A program made the translations under genes and the position numbers. Positions 28,626 to 37,761 of a stretch of 64,000 nt of DNA are shown here, piece by piece. Position 1 is the first letter of the stretch. Every line of letters starts with the position of its first letter. The DNA is from an uncultured marine group I thaumarchaeote (lineage in GTDB: Archaea > Thermoproteota > Nitrososphaeria > Nitrososphaerales > Nitrosopumilaceae). The notes beneath the pieces are model-generated. The model saw only the letters and a program-made list of their open reading frames with translations, was not told where the DNA came from and did no database searches. The stretch covers positions 1-64,000 of the forward strand of contig CABXQD010000003.1 in assembly GCA_902514275.1 (NCBI GenBank), read 5' to 3'.

Positions 28626-29135
28626 TTAACAAACTGGATCAAAATGTTCTTTGTCATACCAAGGTGCCATCTCGTTAGTAATTTCAAAAAATATTGGTTT
28701 GTATTCTGTTCCAGAGAATACCATTACCCATTCTCCTACAAGACCATCTATTGAACATGGACCTTTGTATGGATGCATTTTTGGTTCAAAGTAACGATTA
28801 AAATTATCTTTTTTAGTACCATCAAATTTTATTCCAATATATTTTGTTTTTGTTTTAATTATATCATCAGAAATTCCTTCCAACTCCAATTCATCTGGTG
28901 TATTTGTTGGTCGGAGAAAAATTATTTCGCCGTTAACATCGTTTGGTATATTGTTTACATTTATGAAAATTTTTTCACCCAAAATATATTGATTTTTTTC
29001 TATTTGGAATGGTCCTGATGTTATCCACTGTATTTCTACTTTTTCTTCAATTATTTCTTGATCTGAACTAATGGCAATTGCTATGCCGATTAGTATTACA
29101 ATTATTATTGGAATTATAATTTTGAGATACCTCAT
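28626..29135 (-). CDS. Membrane-anchored extracytoplasmic protein of unknown function
   Basis: A 169-aa protein with an N-terminal hydrophobic helix (residues 4-23, LKIIIPIIIVILIGIAIAIS) followed by an extracellular-looking beta-rich domain. The domain contains GPFQIEKNQYILGEKIFINV, a pattern common in thaumarchaeal surface proteins with Ig-like folds. Two cysteines (GPCSIDG and the final DPVC) could form a disulfide. It is convergent with hisI. I do not recognise a named family. Confidence 0.65.
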   Translation of the reverse strand: MRYLKIIIPIIIVILIGIAIAISSDQEIIEEKVEIQWITSGPFQIEKNQYILGEKIFINVNNIPNDVNGEIIFLRPTNTPDELELEGISDDIIKTKTKYIGIKFDGTKKDNFNRYFEPKMHPYKGPCSIDGLVGEWVMVFSGTEYKPIFFEITNEMAPWYDKEHFDPVC

Positions 29136-29248
29136 TAAATTTACGCTTTTTAAAATCTCTAAAAACTTTTCTTTTTCTATAGTTATTTCATTATTTCTAT
29201 ATTTTTTGTATTATTAATTGTAGAATTTTATTATATTTTTATGTAATA

Positions 29249-29269
29249 AAATTAAGTATTACTTAATTT
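29249..29269. promoter_or_regulatory. 21-bp perfect palindrome, putative operator before thrC
   Basis: Arms of 10 bp flank a single central base: AAATTAAGTA, T, then TACTTAATTT. The centre is about 49 bp upstream of the thrC start. A TATA-like TTTTTATG lies just downstream at about 29282-29289. A palindrome directly upstream of a TATA box is the usual position for an archaeal Lrp/AsnC-type activator or repressor site. The regulator itself is not identifiable here. Confidence 0.5.
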
Positions 29270-29307
29270 AATATTAGGATTTTTTATGTATCTAACTAGG
29301 CGAATAA

Positions 29308-30528
29308 TTGATCTTGGCTAGAACTTCACTGCAATGTAGGGAATGTAAAAAAGAGTACGAAACTGCTTTCAAGTATGTTTGTGATGACTGTTTTGGCCCC
29401 CTAGACGTAAAATATGACTTTCCAACTTTAACTAAAGATACCTTTTCAAATCGTGAACAGACCTATTGGAGATATTTTGAATTACTTCCAATAGAAAATA
29501 AATCAAATATTGTTAGTATTGGTGCAGGAATGACTCCTCTTACCAAAGCTGAAAATCTTGGAAAAAAATTAGGACTAAATAATTTATACATAAAAAATGA
29601 TTCTGTAAATCCAACTTTTTCATTTAAAGATAGACCAGCTGGTGTTGCAATCTCAAAAGCAAAAGAACTTGGATTAACTGCAGTTGGTTGTGCATCAACT
29701 GGTAATTTAGCATCTGCAACTGCAGCACATGCAGCAGCTGCAGGATTACCATGTCATGTATTTGCACCAAGTAATATTGAAATGGCAAAAATTGCACAAG
29801 CGTTATCGTATGGAGCAAATTACATTGCAGTTGATGGAACTTATGATGATGCAAATAGAATTGCAGCTCAAATTGGTGATAGCAAAGGAATCGGTGTTGT
29901 CAACATTAACATGCGTTCACATTATGTAGAAGGCTCTAAAACATTTTCATTTGAAGTTGCAGAACAACTTGATTGGCAAGTACCTGATCAACTAATAGTT
30001 CCTGTAGGTAGTGGTGCAATGCTTAATGCAATTTGTAAAGGATTTGAAGAATTACAAACTGTTTCATTACTTGATGATGTGTCCAATATGCATATGATTG
30101 CAGCACAACCACATGGATGTGCACCAATTGTTGATGCATTTAAGAAAAATACAAAGGAAGTCATTCCAGTTGAAAATCCTGATACCGTAGCTAAAAGTTT
30201 AGCAATTGGTGATCCTGGAGATGGAAGATATGTTCTCAAAAGATTACAACAATACAATGGATTTGCAGAAGAATGTAATGACCAAGAAATTTTAGATGCA
30301 ATACTTCTTTTGGCTCAAACTGAAGGAATTTTTACAGAACCAGCTGGCGGTGTATCAATTTCTATATTACAAAAAATGGTTGAACAAGGAAAAATTGATA
30401 AAAATGACAAAGTAGTATGTTATGTTACTGGTAATGGTCTGAAAGCTACTGAATCAATAATGCAAGTTCTATCAAAGCCAACTGTTTACAAGCCAAACAT
30501 TAATGAAATCTCAGCGGTGGTTCAATAG
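29308..30528 (+). CDS. thrC: Threonine synthase
   Basis: PLP enzyme making threonine from O-phosphohomoserine, 406 aa. An N-terminal zinc-ribbon-like segment (LQCRECKKEY, VCDDCFGP) is typical of the archaeal/plant type. The PLP lysine is in PTFSFKDRPAG. The phosphate-binding loop is in CASTGNLASATAAHAA, and GSGAMLNAICKGFEEL and TGNGLKATES lie later. The start is TTG at 29308 or TTG at 29314 (giving MARTSLQC). It is followed by the MoaD-E1 fusion gene after 2 nt, so the two are probably co-transcribed. Confidence 0.94.
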   Translation: MILARTSLQCRECKKEYETAFKYVCDDCFGPLDVKYDFPTLTKDTFSNREQTYWRYFELLPIENKSNIVSIGAGMTPLTKAENLGKKLGLNNLYIKNDSVNPTFSFKDRPAGVAISKAKELGLTAVGCASTGNLASATAAHAAAAGLPCHVFAPSNIEMAKIAQALSYGANYIAVDGTYDDANRIAAQIGDSKGIGVVNINMRSHYVEGSKTFSFEVAEQLDWQVPDQLIVPVGSGAMLNAICKGFEELQTVSLLDDVSNMHMIAAQPHGCAPIVDAFKKNTKEVIPVENPDTVAKSLAIGDPGDGRYVLKRLQQYNGFAEECNDQEILDAILLLAQTEGIFTEPAGGVSISILQKMVEQGKIDKNDKVVCYVTGNGLKATESIMQVLSKPTVYKPNINEISAVVQ

Positions 30529-30530
30529 AT

Positions 30531-31853
30531 ATGACAAATATTACATTTACAATTCCCTCAGTCTTAAATGCAGGTGGGGGAGAGAAGAAAACCGAAATCT
30601 CAGCAGACTCACTTCAAGATGCATTTGTTAAAATATCTGAAATTCAAGGTGATGATTTTAAAAGACGTGTTTTGGAGGCTGATAATACTCCTCGCTCTTT
30701 GATTAATATCTATATTAACGGAAAAAATGCTAAATTTTCTAGTGGTATGGAAACTCCACTAAATGATGGTGATGAAATCTATATTTTGCCTGCAGTTGCT
30801 GGAGGCTCTGAGGACTTGTCTTCAAAAGAACTTGATAGATATTCTCGACAAGTTATGCTTGAAGAAATCGGTTACAACGGACAATTAAAATTAAAAAATT
30901 CTAAAGTTTGTGTTATCGGAACTGGTGGATTGGGTCATCCAATTATTACAAGATTAACTGCAATGGGTATTGGTACATTAAGAATTGTTGATAGGGATGT
31001 AATTGAATTATCTAATTTACATAGACAAACATTGTTTGATGAATCTGATGTTGGACAAGTAAAAGTCGAAGCTGCAGCAAAAAAATTGAAAAAATTAAAT
31101 TCTGATTGTAACATTGAAGCACTAACTGTTTCAGTTAATGATTATACTGCACTTGAAGTTGTAGAAGGATGTGATGTTGTAATTGATGCACTTGATTCTG
31201 TTAATGCAAGATATGCATTAAACAAGGCATGTGTTAAATTTGGAATTCCATTTGTTACAGGAGCTGCAGTTGGAACTTCAGGACAAGCATTTACAATTTT
31301 ACCAAAAAAATCTGCATGTTATTATTGCATGTTTCCTGCACTTGATGAAGATACAATGCCAACGTGCAGTATTGAAGGAGTACATCCATCAATACTTTCT
31401 ATAATGGGTGGAATTGAAGTTGCAGAAGCTGTAAAAGTAATTACTGGAAAAAAACCAAATCTTGCAAATAGAATTTTACATGTTGATTTAGAGAATTTAG
31501 ATTTTAACAGTACACGAACATTCAGAGCTGATGAGTGTCCAATTTGTGGAACTGGAAAATTAGAAGTTGTAGAAAAACAAGAATTAATTTTAGAAGAACT
31601 ATGTGGAAGAAATAGAGGTAAGAGAACTTACTCCATTACTCCAACTGAAACTTTTGATTTGGATTCAGCAAGTGTTACAGCAATTGCAAAAGAGAAAGGA
31701 TTTCTAGTTGAGAACTTGGGTGACTTGGGATTGTCTATGAGAACAAATGAACTTTCTGTTAATTTCATGAAAAGAGGATCTGCTGTAGTTGTTGGATCAA
31801 AAGATGAATCTGATGCAATTTCACTTTACAAGACCTTATTATCTAAAATTTAG
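30531..31853 (+). CDS. Fusion of a MoaD/SAMP-like ubiquitin fold with an E1-like (MoeB/ThiF) adenylyltransferase
   Basis: A 440-aa protein. Residues 1-92 form a beta-grasp sulfur-carrier domain ending DGDEIYILPAVAGG, the normal MoaD terminus, but here the Gly91-Gly92 pair is internal. The E1 domain starts near residue 98 (ELDRYSRQVMLEEIGYNGQ). It has the ATP loop GTGGLG, LSNLHRQ, catalytic Cys279 in TCSIEGVHPS, and zinc cysteines at 263/266 and 336/339. The C-terminal region begins with ELCGRNRGKRTYSI and resembles that of archaeal MoeB relatives, not a rhodanese. Likely role: sulfur carrier activation for molybdopterin, tRNA thiolation or protein modification. It probably shares a message with thrC. 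Confidence 0.87.
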   Translation: MTNITFTIPSVLNAGGGEKKTEISADSLQDAFVKISEIQGDDFKRRVLEADNTPRSLINIYINGKNAKFSSGMETPLNDGDEIYILPAVAGGSEDLSSKELDRYSRQVMLEEIGYNGQLKLKNSKVCVIGTGGLGHPIITRLTAMGIGTLRIVDRDVIELSNLHRQTLFDESDVGQVKVEAAAKKLKKLNSDCNIEALTVSVNDYTALEVVEGCDVVIDALDSVNARYALNKACVKFGIPFVTGAAVGTSGQAFTILPKKSACYYCMFPALDEDTMPTCSIEGVHPSILSIMGGIEVAEAVKVITGKKPNLANRILHVDLENLDFNSTRTFRADECPICGTGKLEVVEKQELILEELCGRNRGKRTYSITPTETFDLDSASVTAIAKEKGFLVENLGDLGLSMRTNELSVNFMKRGSAVVVGSKDESDAISLYKTLLSKI

Positions 31854-32007
31854 CCTGTAAATATTTCACAAATCCTTAGCAAATCTTATAAAATATTGTT
31901 ATATGATCTAAATATTGAAATAAATTTCATAAAATATTGATAAATGATATAAAAATAATAAAAAATTAGAAAAATACTTGAAAAAATCACAAAAAAAGGT
32001 CAATTTG

Positions 32008-32037
32008 TGGACAAATCGTCCATTAGCCTTAAATACA
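32008..32037 (+). promoter_or_regulatory. S-layer gene promoter: inverted repeat plus TATA box
   Basis: A TTAAATAC TATA element at about 32029-32036 is centred about 30 nt before the ATG at 32063, predicting a leaderless transcript. Just upstream at 32008-32022 lies TGGAC-AAATC-GTCCA, a 5-bp inverted repeat with a 5-nt spacer, overlapping where TFB or a regulator would bind. The 209-bp region upstream is otherwise extremely AT-rich and contains no ORF. Confidence 0.55.
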
Positions 32038-32062
32038 AATTTTTGAGAAAAATATCAATAAC

Positions 32063-35000
32063 ATGAATAACGAAATAGGACGTAAATTAACTAGTCTTAC
32101 GCTAATGACAATAATGTTAGCTGGTGGTATGGTTATTGCCGCACCTTCAATGGTGCCAGAAGCCGCAGCCGCAGGCGCATTATATGTCTCCGCAGAAAAC
32201 GCAATGTTCAACAACCTCTTTGCAGGTGCAATGGTTCTTGAAATTATAGTCGTTGATCCAGCACGAGCTGATACCGACGAATCAGAAGGGGAACCTACTG
32301 TTTTAGTCGATAACATGCCTTTGAGATTGGCACAAGCTCTAGATGGTAATTGGTATGGTTATATTGCTGATAAAACAGCAATGGATGCACTCCATGATAT
32401 AACTACTGATCGATTAGCTTCAGGAACAGAAGCTTCAGCTTTTGAACTTGTTGCAAGCCACGCACATAGAACACATTCAGCATCAATGTTATACATTGAC
32501 ATTGCTGATGGCAGTGGTCTTGTCGACAACGCCCCAACATTGTCCAACTGGAATGCTACTGGAAACGGAGTATCAATCGGTTCAGGACAAACTGATTTGG
32601 GTGTTGATTGGCCATTCATTCAAGCCTTTGATTTCACACAAGGAGACTTTGACATTGTATTAGAGCAAGCCGGAGAAGATGAAGTTGTACGTATAGATCA
32701 CAACAACGAAGATCTAGACGATTATTCAAGTCTAACATTAGATAGAAGTGCTGCAACGCAAGGAGCAGAACTCTTCTTACTAATTAACGACCAACAACTA
32801 AACATCGATCCAACCGATGAAGATGTAATTATCTTTGATGTAAAGACTGATGGAACATCCGCCAGCAATGGTGTTGTATGGACCAACGGTACTATGCCAA
32901 CTAACTGGGTTGGAGGAATTAACGCCTTCACTTCACCAGCTAAAGTCCAAATGGACAGAGATGTACACGGATTCGGAGATAACGGTCTTTTGCTTATCAA
33001 CATTAACACAACCGGAGCAGATCAATTTGTATTAGAAAAAGATGGAGCTACTGAGGATGATGCACTAACTGCAACAACCACAGATTTCTTCCATTTAGTC
33101 TTCTATGAAGACGCTGATAATACAGGTACCTTCTCCAACGTTGATAACGATGATAACGCAAACTTGAACGTCAGAACAGCTGCTATTAGAGGAACAACTG
33201 CCACTCTCGATTATAACGATAGTGCACAATCATTTACTGTCGCAAATGACTTTGGTGTCATTGACATGGATGAAGCCTCTGTAGGAGATGAATGGAATTC
33301 CGGTGAGACGCTAGCAATAACATTAACAGATCAAGACTTAAACAAGAACACATGGCTCGATGAGGACTTGACCCTTGCTGATCCTTCTGGACAACAAGCA
33401 GGTTCTGACCTTATTCCTTCTATGCAAATCGGTTCACCATTAGTGCTAAAAGCTCCACCAACTGGAATGTCAACAATTGAAATTTCAGATTATGGAACTA
33501 ACGCAACTATCCAAGCATTCAGTAAAATTGGTATTGTAACATCTACCGTTTCTGATAATAATCACGCAGCCTCCTTAGCAATTCAACCAGGTAGTACAAT
33601 ATCTGAGTTAAGAGCTGCAATGGCTTCTGCTGATTATTCTTACATCAACTATGATGTAACAAGCTTGGTTAGTGCAGACGTAACTGCAGTAGGACTTTCT
33701 GATCAAAGTTCTGCAACTGTAGGTATGACTTCTGTAACTCCTACTGGTGATGGTAAACGTGGTATGGCTCTCATTGAGGGTCTAGTCACTGATGCAAATG
33801 GATTTGAAGATGACGAAGTATTCACTGTCAACTTTACAACCACTGCAGACATAACTGCTAACGATAGATTCTATGTAGATATCTTCACTTTCGGTGATGG
33901 TACTACTTTAGATGATAGAGTTAACAACGCCATCTACAGATTTGAATTAGAAGAAACTGATAACGACACTGCTACCTTTATTGGTGAAGTCGAATACGTT
34001 ATGTTAAATCAACTTAACGTAGACGAAGAATCCACCTTCTCAGGTATCACTCCAACATCTGATGATGTAGTAATCATTGTCCACGAGGACTTAACAGATG
34101 AGGACTCACCAAGAATCAACTATAACGACCTTGGTGCAGACGGTGTTATTACTCAAATTGCAGATCAAGTCGCAGCTCCATCACACAGTGGTGTAGTTTC
34201 ATTTGATTCTGACAATTACAAAAAAGCCGATACTGTTGTTGTAACTCTTGAAGATCAAGACCTTAACGTCGACTCTGATTTAATTGATGTTTACATCACC
34301 AAATCAGACGCTAAAGTCGGTAACTTAGGTACTGATCACCTTGTTGATATAACCTTTAACGACGAACAATGGCTAGAATTAGATGACCAAACCTTTACCT
34401 TGGTAGAGACTGGTACTGATTCTGGTATCTTTGTTGGTAGTTTCCAAGTTCCATCAACCTATGTAAATGGTGATGGAAATACAGTAACCACAACAGGAAC
34501 AGACATCGAGGTCAACTATAACGACCATCGTGATGCTTCTGGTGAAACAATTGAAACAGGTGCAGGTGCAGCAATTAATGCTAACACCGGTTCTGTAGCT
34601 TTTGATAGAACTGTTTACCCAGTTCCATATGGTACTGATACCGCTAACGGTCTTGGATTCAAATTACACTCAACCGCCGGTACTGGCGATCTAGATGCAG
34701 GTAATGTTGTAGTTCACGTCAGAGTAACTGACGCAGACTATGATACATCTGCAGCTGGTGAAGACCAAATTGCTGACGGTGTTGCATGGGGTAACAATGA
34801 ATATAGTTCCTCAGCAGATCACAGAGTTGTAATTAAAGTCGAAAGAGGCTCTAATGAAGCAATTATTTCCACACCTGGAAATAGTTCCACTCCATTAGTT
34901 GAAGTATCACCAGATTCTGGTGTATTCGAATATGATCAAAGCATTTCATTTACAGATGGACCAAGTACATCTTGTCCAACTGCATTTACTGCTCAATCCT

Positions 35001-36664
35001 TAACTGGATGTATATTACAAGGTGATATTATCACCGTAACATACAAAGATCTAACCGATGCTTCAGGCAAGACACAAACTGTTACTGATTCTGCTACTTT
35101 CGACCTTAGAAACGGTGTATTACAATCCGATAAATCTGTCTACTTAATTGGTTCAGATATGATCTTAACCTTAATTGAGCCAGACTTTGACCTTGATAAT
35201 GATGGCGCTGAATCACTTACCCTTGACTTAGTCGAGTGGGATAGTGATGCTGTTGAAACAACATTAGGTGGTAAGCAATTACCAACTTCTGATGATGCTT
35301 TAGCATTTGATCCAGAGCCTTCTGCATTTAGAGAAACAGGTGACTCTACTGGAATCTTCCAAGTAGTCATCGAAATTCCATCATCACTTGGTGGTAATGC
35401 TCTAGATAGAGGTGAGAAAATCGACTTAGAATACACTGACTGGGGTCCAGCCGGAGCTGACTATGTTGGACAAGAGGATGAAGATATTGGCTTAACTGTC
35501 TATACTTCAAACTTTGGTGCAACAATAGAACTTGACCAAAAAGTATACACATGGACTGACAAAGTCTACATCACAATTGTAGCCCCTGACCATAACATGG
35601 ACAGCGGATTTGTTGACGAGATCGGTAACACTGCTGATGACCCAATTAAGGTCTCAACCAGAGGTAACGAACTTGACAATTACAAACTCGTTGAATCAGG
35701 AGCTGACACCGGTATCTTTATCGGTGAAGTAACCCTCGCTGGTTTCCAATTTGATGCAGATGGTGACAGTTCTACCGGTACTTCTGGTAATGATATTACC
35801 GGAACTCCAAGCAGCTTAACTTCAACTCAATCCATCTCTACACAGACTGGACCAACTGAAGGTAAACTCGCAACTACTGATAATGATGGACTTACTGTCT
35901 CCTTTGAATTCTCAGAGGATGAAACAGTTGTAGGTTCAGCACTAATCAGATGGAACATCGGTGAGGTACAATGGCTCGAGGCCAGCTATCCAGCAAGCGG
36001 AACAGGTGTTGTAAGAGTAATTGACGCAGATATGAACTTAAACCCAGAGGCAATCGACAACTTCGCAGTTGACGCTTGGTCTGACTCCGATGCCGGAGGT
36101 ATTGACCTTACTGTAACTGAGACTAATGAGGCTACTGGAATCTTCGAAGGAATAGTATTCTTTACTACTTCTAACGATTCTTCCGGACACAGACTCAGAG
36201 TCGCAGAAGGTGACACAGTCACCGCAGAATATGAGGACAATACACTACCTGATCCATATACTACTGCAGATGAACTTGATATCACAGCCACATCACTAAT
36301 CGGTACTGTTGTACCACCTCTCGAGAGAGCACCAGCTGCTAACTTGAGAACCGTTGATGCATTCGGTAACAGTCTAAACGCTGTTAGCGTAGATCAACAA
36401 GTACAACTAACTGCTGACTTAGCAAATGGTCAAGATAGAGAGCAATCATTCGCATACTTGGTACAAGTTCAGGACGGTGACGGTGTAACAGTCTCCCTCG
36501 CATGGATTACCGGTTCATTATCTAGTGGTCAATCATTCAGCCCTGCATTATCATGGATTCCAACCGAAAGTGGTAGCTACACAGCAACTGCATTCGTATG
36601 GGAATCAGTAGATAATCCAACGGCATTATCACCACCAGTTAGTACAACAATAAGCGTACAGTAA
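32063..36664 (+). CDS. Major S-layer protein
   Basis: A 1533-aa secreted, acidic surface protein. The signal peptide runs to the AEAAAA-like site near residue 36 (SMVPEAAAAGALYVS). The body consists of repeated beta-sandwich modules. Each has a strand motif such as DQDLN, EPDFDLDNDG, APDHNMD or DADMNLNP, followed roughly 40-60 residues later by an ESGADTGIFIGEV-type motif. At least six such pairs are visible. An Ig/CARDB-like domain closes the protein (last 110 residues), with no C-terminal membrane helix. Codons are strongly biased to AAC, GAC and TTC, unlike neighbouring genes, as expected for the most abundant cell protein. It forms the cell envelope lattice. Confidence 0.92.
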   Translation: MNNEIGRKLTSLTLMTIMLAGGMVIAAPSMVPEAAAAGALYVSAENAMFNNLFAGAMVLEIIVVDPARADTDESEGEPTVLVDNMPLRLAQALDGNWYGYIADKTAMDALHDITTDRLASGTEASAFELVASHAHRTHSASMLYIDIADGSGLVDNAPTLSNWNATGNGVSIGSGQTDLGVDWPFIQAFDFTQGDFDIVLEQAGEDEVVRIDHNNEDLDDYSSLTLDRSAATQGAELFLLINDQQLNIDPTDEDVIIFDVKTDGTSASNGVVWTNGTMPTNWVGGINAFTSPAKVQMDRDVHGFGDNGLLLININTTGADQFVLEKDGATEDDALTATTTDFFHLVFYEDADNTGTFSNVDNDDNANLNVRTAAIRGTTATLDYNDSAQSFTVANDFGVIDMDEASVGDEWNSGETLAITLTDQDLNKNTWLDEDLTLADPSGQQAGSDLIPSMQIGSPLVLKAPPTGMSTIEISDYGTNATIQAFSKIGIVTSTVSDNNHAASLAIQPGSTISELRAAMASADYSYINYDVTSLVSADVTAVGLSDQSSATVGMTSVTPTGDGKRGMALIEGLVTDANGFEDDEVFTVNFTTTADITANDRFYVDIFTFGDGTTLDDRVNNAIYRFELEETDNDTATFIGEVEYVMLNQLNVDEESTFSGITPTSDDVVIIVHEDLTDEDSPRINYNDLGADGVITQIADQVAAPSHSGVVSFDSDNYKKADTVVVTLEDQDLNVDSDLIDVYITKSDAKVGNLGTDHLVDITFNDEQWLELDDQTFTLVETGTDSGIFVGSFQVPSTYVNGDGNTVTTTGTDIEVNYNDHRDASGETIETGAGAAINANTGSVAFDRTVYPVPYGTDTANGLGFKLHSTAGTGDLDAGNVVVHVRVTDADYDTSAAGEDQIADGVAWGNNEYSSSADHRVVIKVERGSNEAIISTPGNSSTPLVEVSPDSGVFEYDQSISFTDGPSTSCPTAFTAQSLTGCILQGDIITVTYKDLTDASGKTQTVTDSATFDLRNGVLQSDKSVYLIGSDMILTLIEPDFDLDNDGAESLTLDLVEWDSDAVETTLGGKQLPTSDDALAFDPEPSAFRETGDSTGIFQVVIEIPSSLGGNALDRGEKIDLEYTDWGPAGADYVGQEDEDIGLTVYTSNFGATIELDQKVYTWTDKVYITIVAPDHNMDSGFVDEIGNTADDPIKVSTRGNELDNYKLVESGADTGIFIGEVTLAGFQFDADGDSSTGTSGNDITGTPSSLTSTQSISTQTGPTEGKLATTDNDGLTVSFEFSEDETVVGSALIRWNIGEVQWLEASYPASGTGVVRVIDADMNLNPEAIDNFAVDAWSDSDAGGIDLTVTETNEATGIFEGIVFFTTSNDSSGHRLRVAEGDTVTAEYEDNTLPDPYTTADELDITATSLIGTVVPPLERAPAANLRTVDAFGNSLNAVSVDQQVQLTADLANGQDREQSFAYLVQVQDGDGVTVSLAWITGSLSSGQSFSPALSWIPTESGSYTATAFVWESVDNPTALSPPVSTTISVQ

Positions 36665-36679
36665 GATAACTAGTTCTAA

Positions 36680-36701
36680 TTTTCCTTTTTTTCTTTTTTT
36701 T
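36680..36701 (+). terminator. Oligo-T terminator after the S-layer gene
   Basis: Two long T runs broken by single cytosines begin about 16 nt after the S-layer stop codon. Oligo-T tracts without a hairpin are the standard intrinsic terminator in archaea. The position fits termination of a very strongly transcribed gene. Confidence 0.6.
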
Positions 36702-36774
36702 AATACCTCTTAACGAAAGTTATGCACAATTTTTTCACAAGTAATATCTAGGAGTAGATTAGCAATAAATTAAA

Positions 36775-37743
36775 ATGAAATCTATTATTTTATTTTCAAT
36801 TTTATTTCTAATTATATTATTTCCAATTCAAGATTCATTTTCAGAATTAGAACTTTCAACAAATAGTAAAGTGTATTCTCCTGAACATACATTACAAGTT
36901 TATGGAAATGGATTACCTGGAGAAAATTTAATTTTAAGATTATTTGCACCTGATGAATCTATTACAAAATTTGAACAAATTCAAACAAATCCTGATGGCA
37001 CTTTTAATCATCAACTATTAACTTGGCCACAACCATCATCTAGCGTTCCTTACGGTACTTATGTTGTTGAAGTATTAAGTACTGAACAAAATGGATTATC
37101 TAAAAAAATTGATATTAAATTTTCATCAACAACAGAACTAATGTCTGTTGCAGTAGAAAGACAAATTGATACAGTTGTATTTGCACCAGAAACTGGTGCA
37201 CTTGATCAATCTTTTCGTGTATTTATTCAGACTACACGTGATGGTTTAAACATTGGAAATGATCCTACTACTCTTCTTGGAAATTCTATGATTCATTTAC
37301 CTGATGGTTCGTCATTATCTCTAAAAAATTATTTTAAGACACTATATGCTGGAGTATATTATTTTGATTTTACACCTAATCAAGAAGGAACTCATGTTTT
37401 CCAAATTTCTGTTTTTAATGAAGGTGTTACATCAAAAGGCTTTGCAGCAACTCATGTGTTGAGCCAAGATCTTGGTGGAATAAATAAACAGATTATCAAA
37501 CTAAATTCAATTTTAGATGAAACCTCTGATGAACTTAATACATTGAAATCTGAAATTAGTGGATTTGATAATACTTTGTTAACTGCAAGTGAAAAAATAG
37601 ACAAAAGTACTGGAACTATTTCAAATTCTGTTGAATCAATTAGTGAAGCATCTTCACAACTTAATTCTTTATTATTCCCAATAATAGCATCTATTGGATT
37701 AATTGTAGCATTACAAATTACAATTATTGCTAGAAGAAGATAA
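36775..37743 (+). CDS. Secreted coiled-coil protein with C-terminal membrane anchor
   Basis: A 322-aa protein with an N-terminal signal peptide (residues 3-22, SIILFSILFLIILFPIQDSF). Two beta-sandwich-like regions follow (KVYSPEHTLQVYGNGLPGEN; VVFAPETGALDQSFRVFIQT). A long heptad-patterned helix lies at about residues 235-295, and a single C-terminal helix (FPIIASIGLIVALQITIIA) precedes RRR. This stalk-plus-anchor layout resembles Sulfolobus SlaB, the S-layer membrane anchor. It lies directly downstream of the S-layer gene. The anchor role is inferred from layout and position, not from homology. It ends 18 nt before the subtilase gene. Confidence 0.72.
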   Translation: MKSIILFSILFLIILFPIQDSFSELELSTNSKVYSPEHTLQVYGNGLPGENLILRLFAPDESITKFEQIQTNPDGTFNHQLLTWPQPSSSVPYGTYVVEVLSTEQNGLSKKIDIKFSSTTELMSVAVERQIDTVVFAPETGALDQSFRVFIQTTRDGLNIGNDPTTLLGNSMIHLPDGSSLSLKNYFKTLYAGVYYFDFTPNQEGTHVFQISVFNEGVTSKGFAATHVLSQDLGGINKQIIKLNSILDETSDELNTLKSEISGFDNTLLTASEKIDKSTGTISNSVESISEASSQLNSLLFPIIASIGLIVALQITIIARRR

Positions 37744-37761
37744 TTATAATTATGAATTAAA

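Noticed and set aside
28773-29018. 81-aa plus-strand ORF between hisI and thrC
   Set aside because: It is antisense to the anchored protein at 28626-29135 and is Phe/Tyr/Ile-rich, as expected from reversed AT-rich codons.
32359-36291. Long minus-strand and alternate-frame ORFs opposite the S-layer gene
   Set aside because: They are mirror frames of a codon-biased gene, are Ser/Val-rich and lack promoters. The plus frame is clearly coding.
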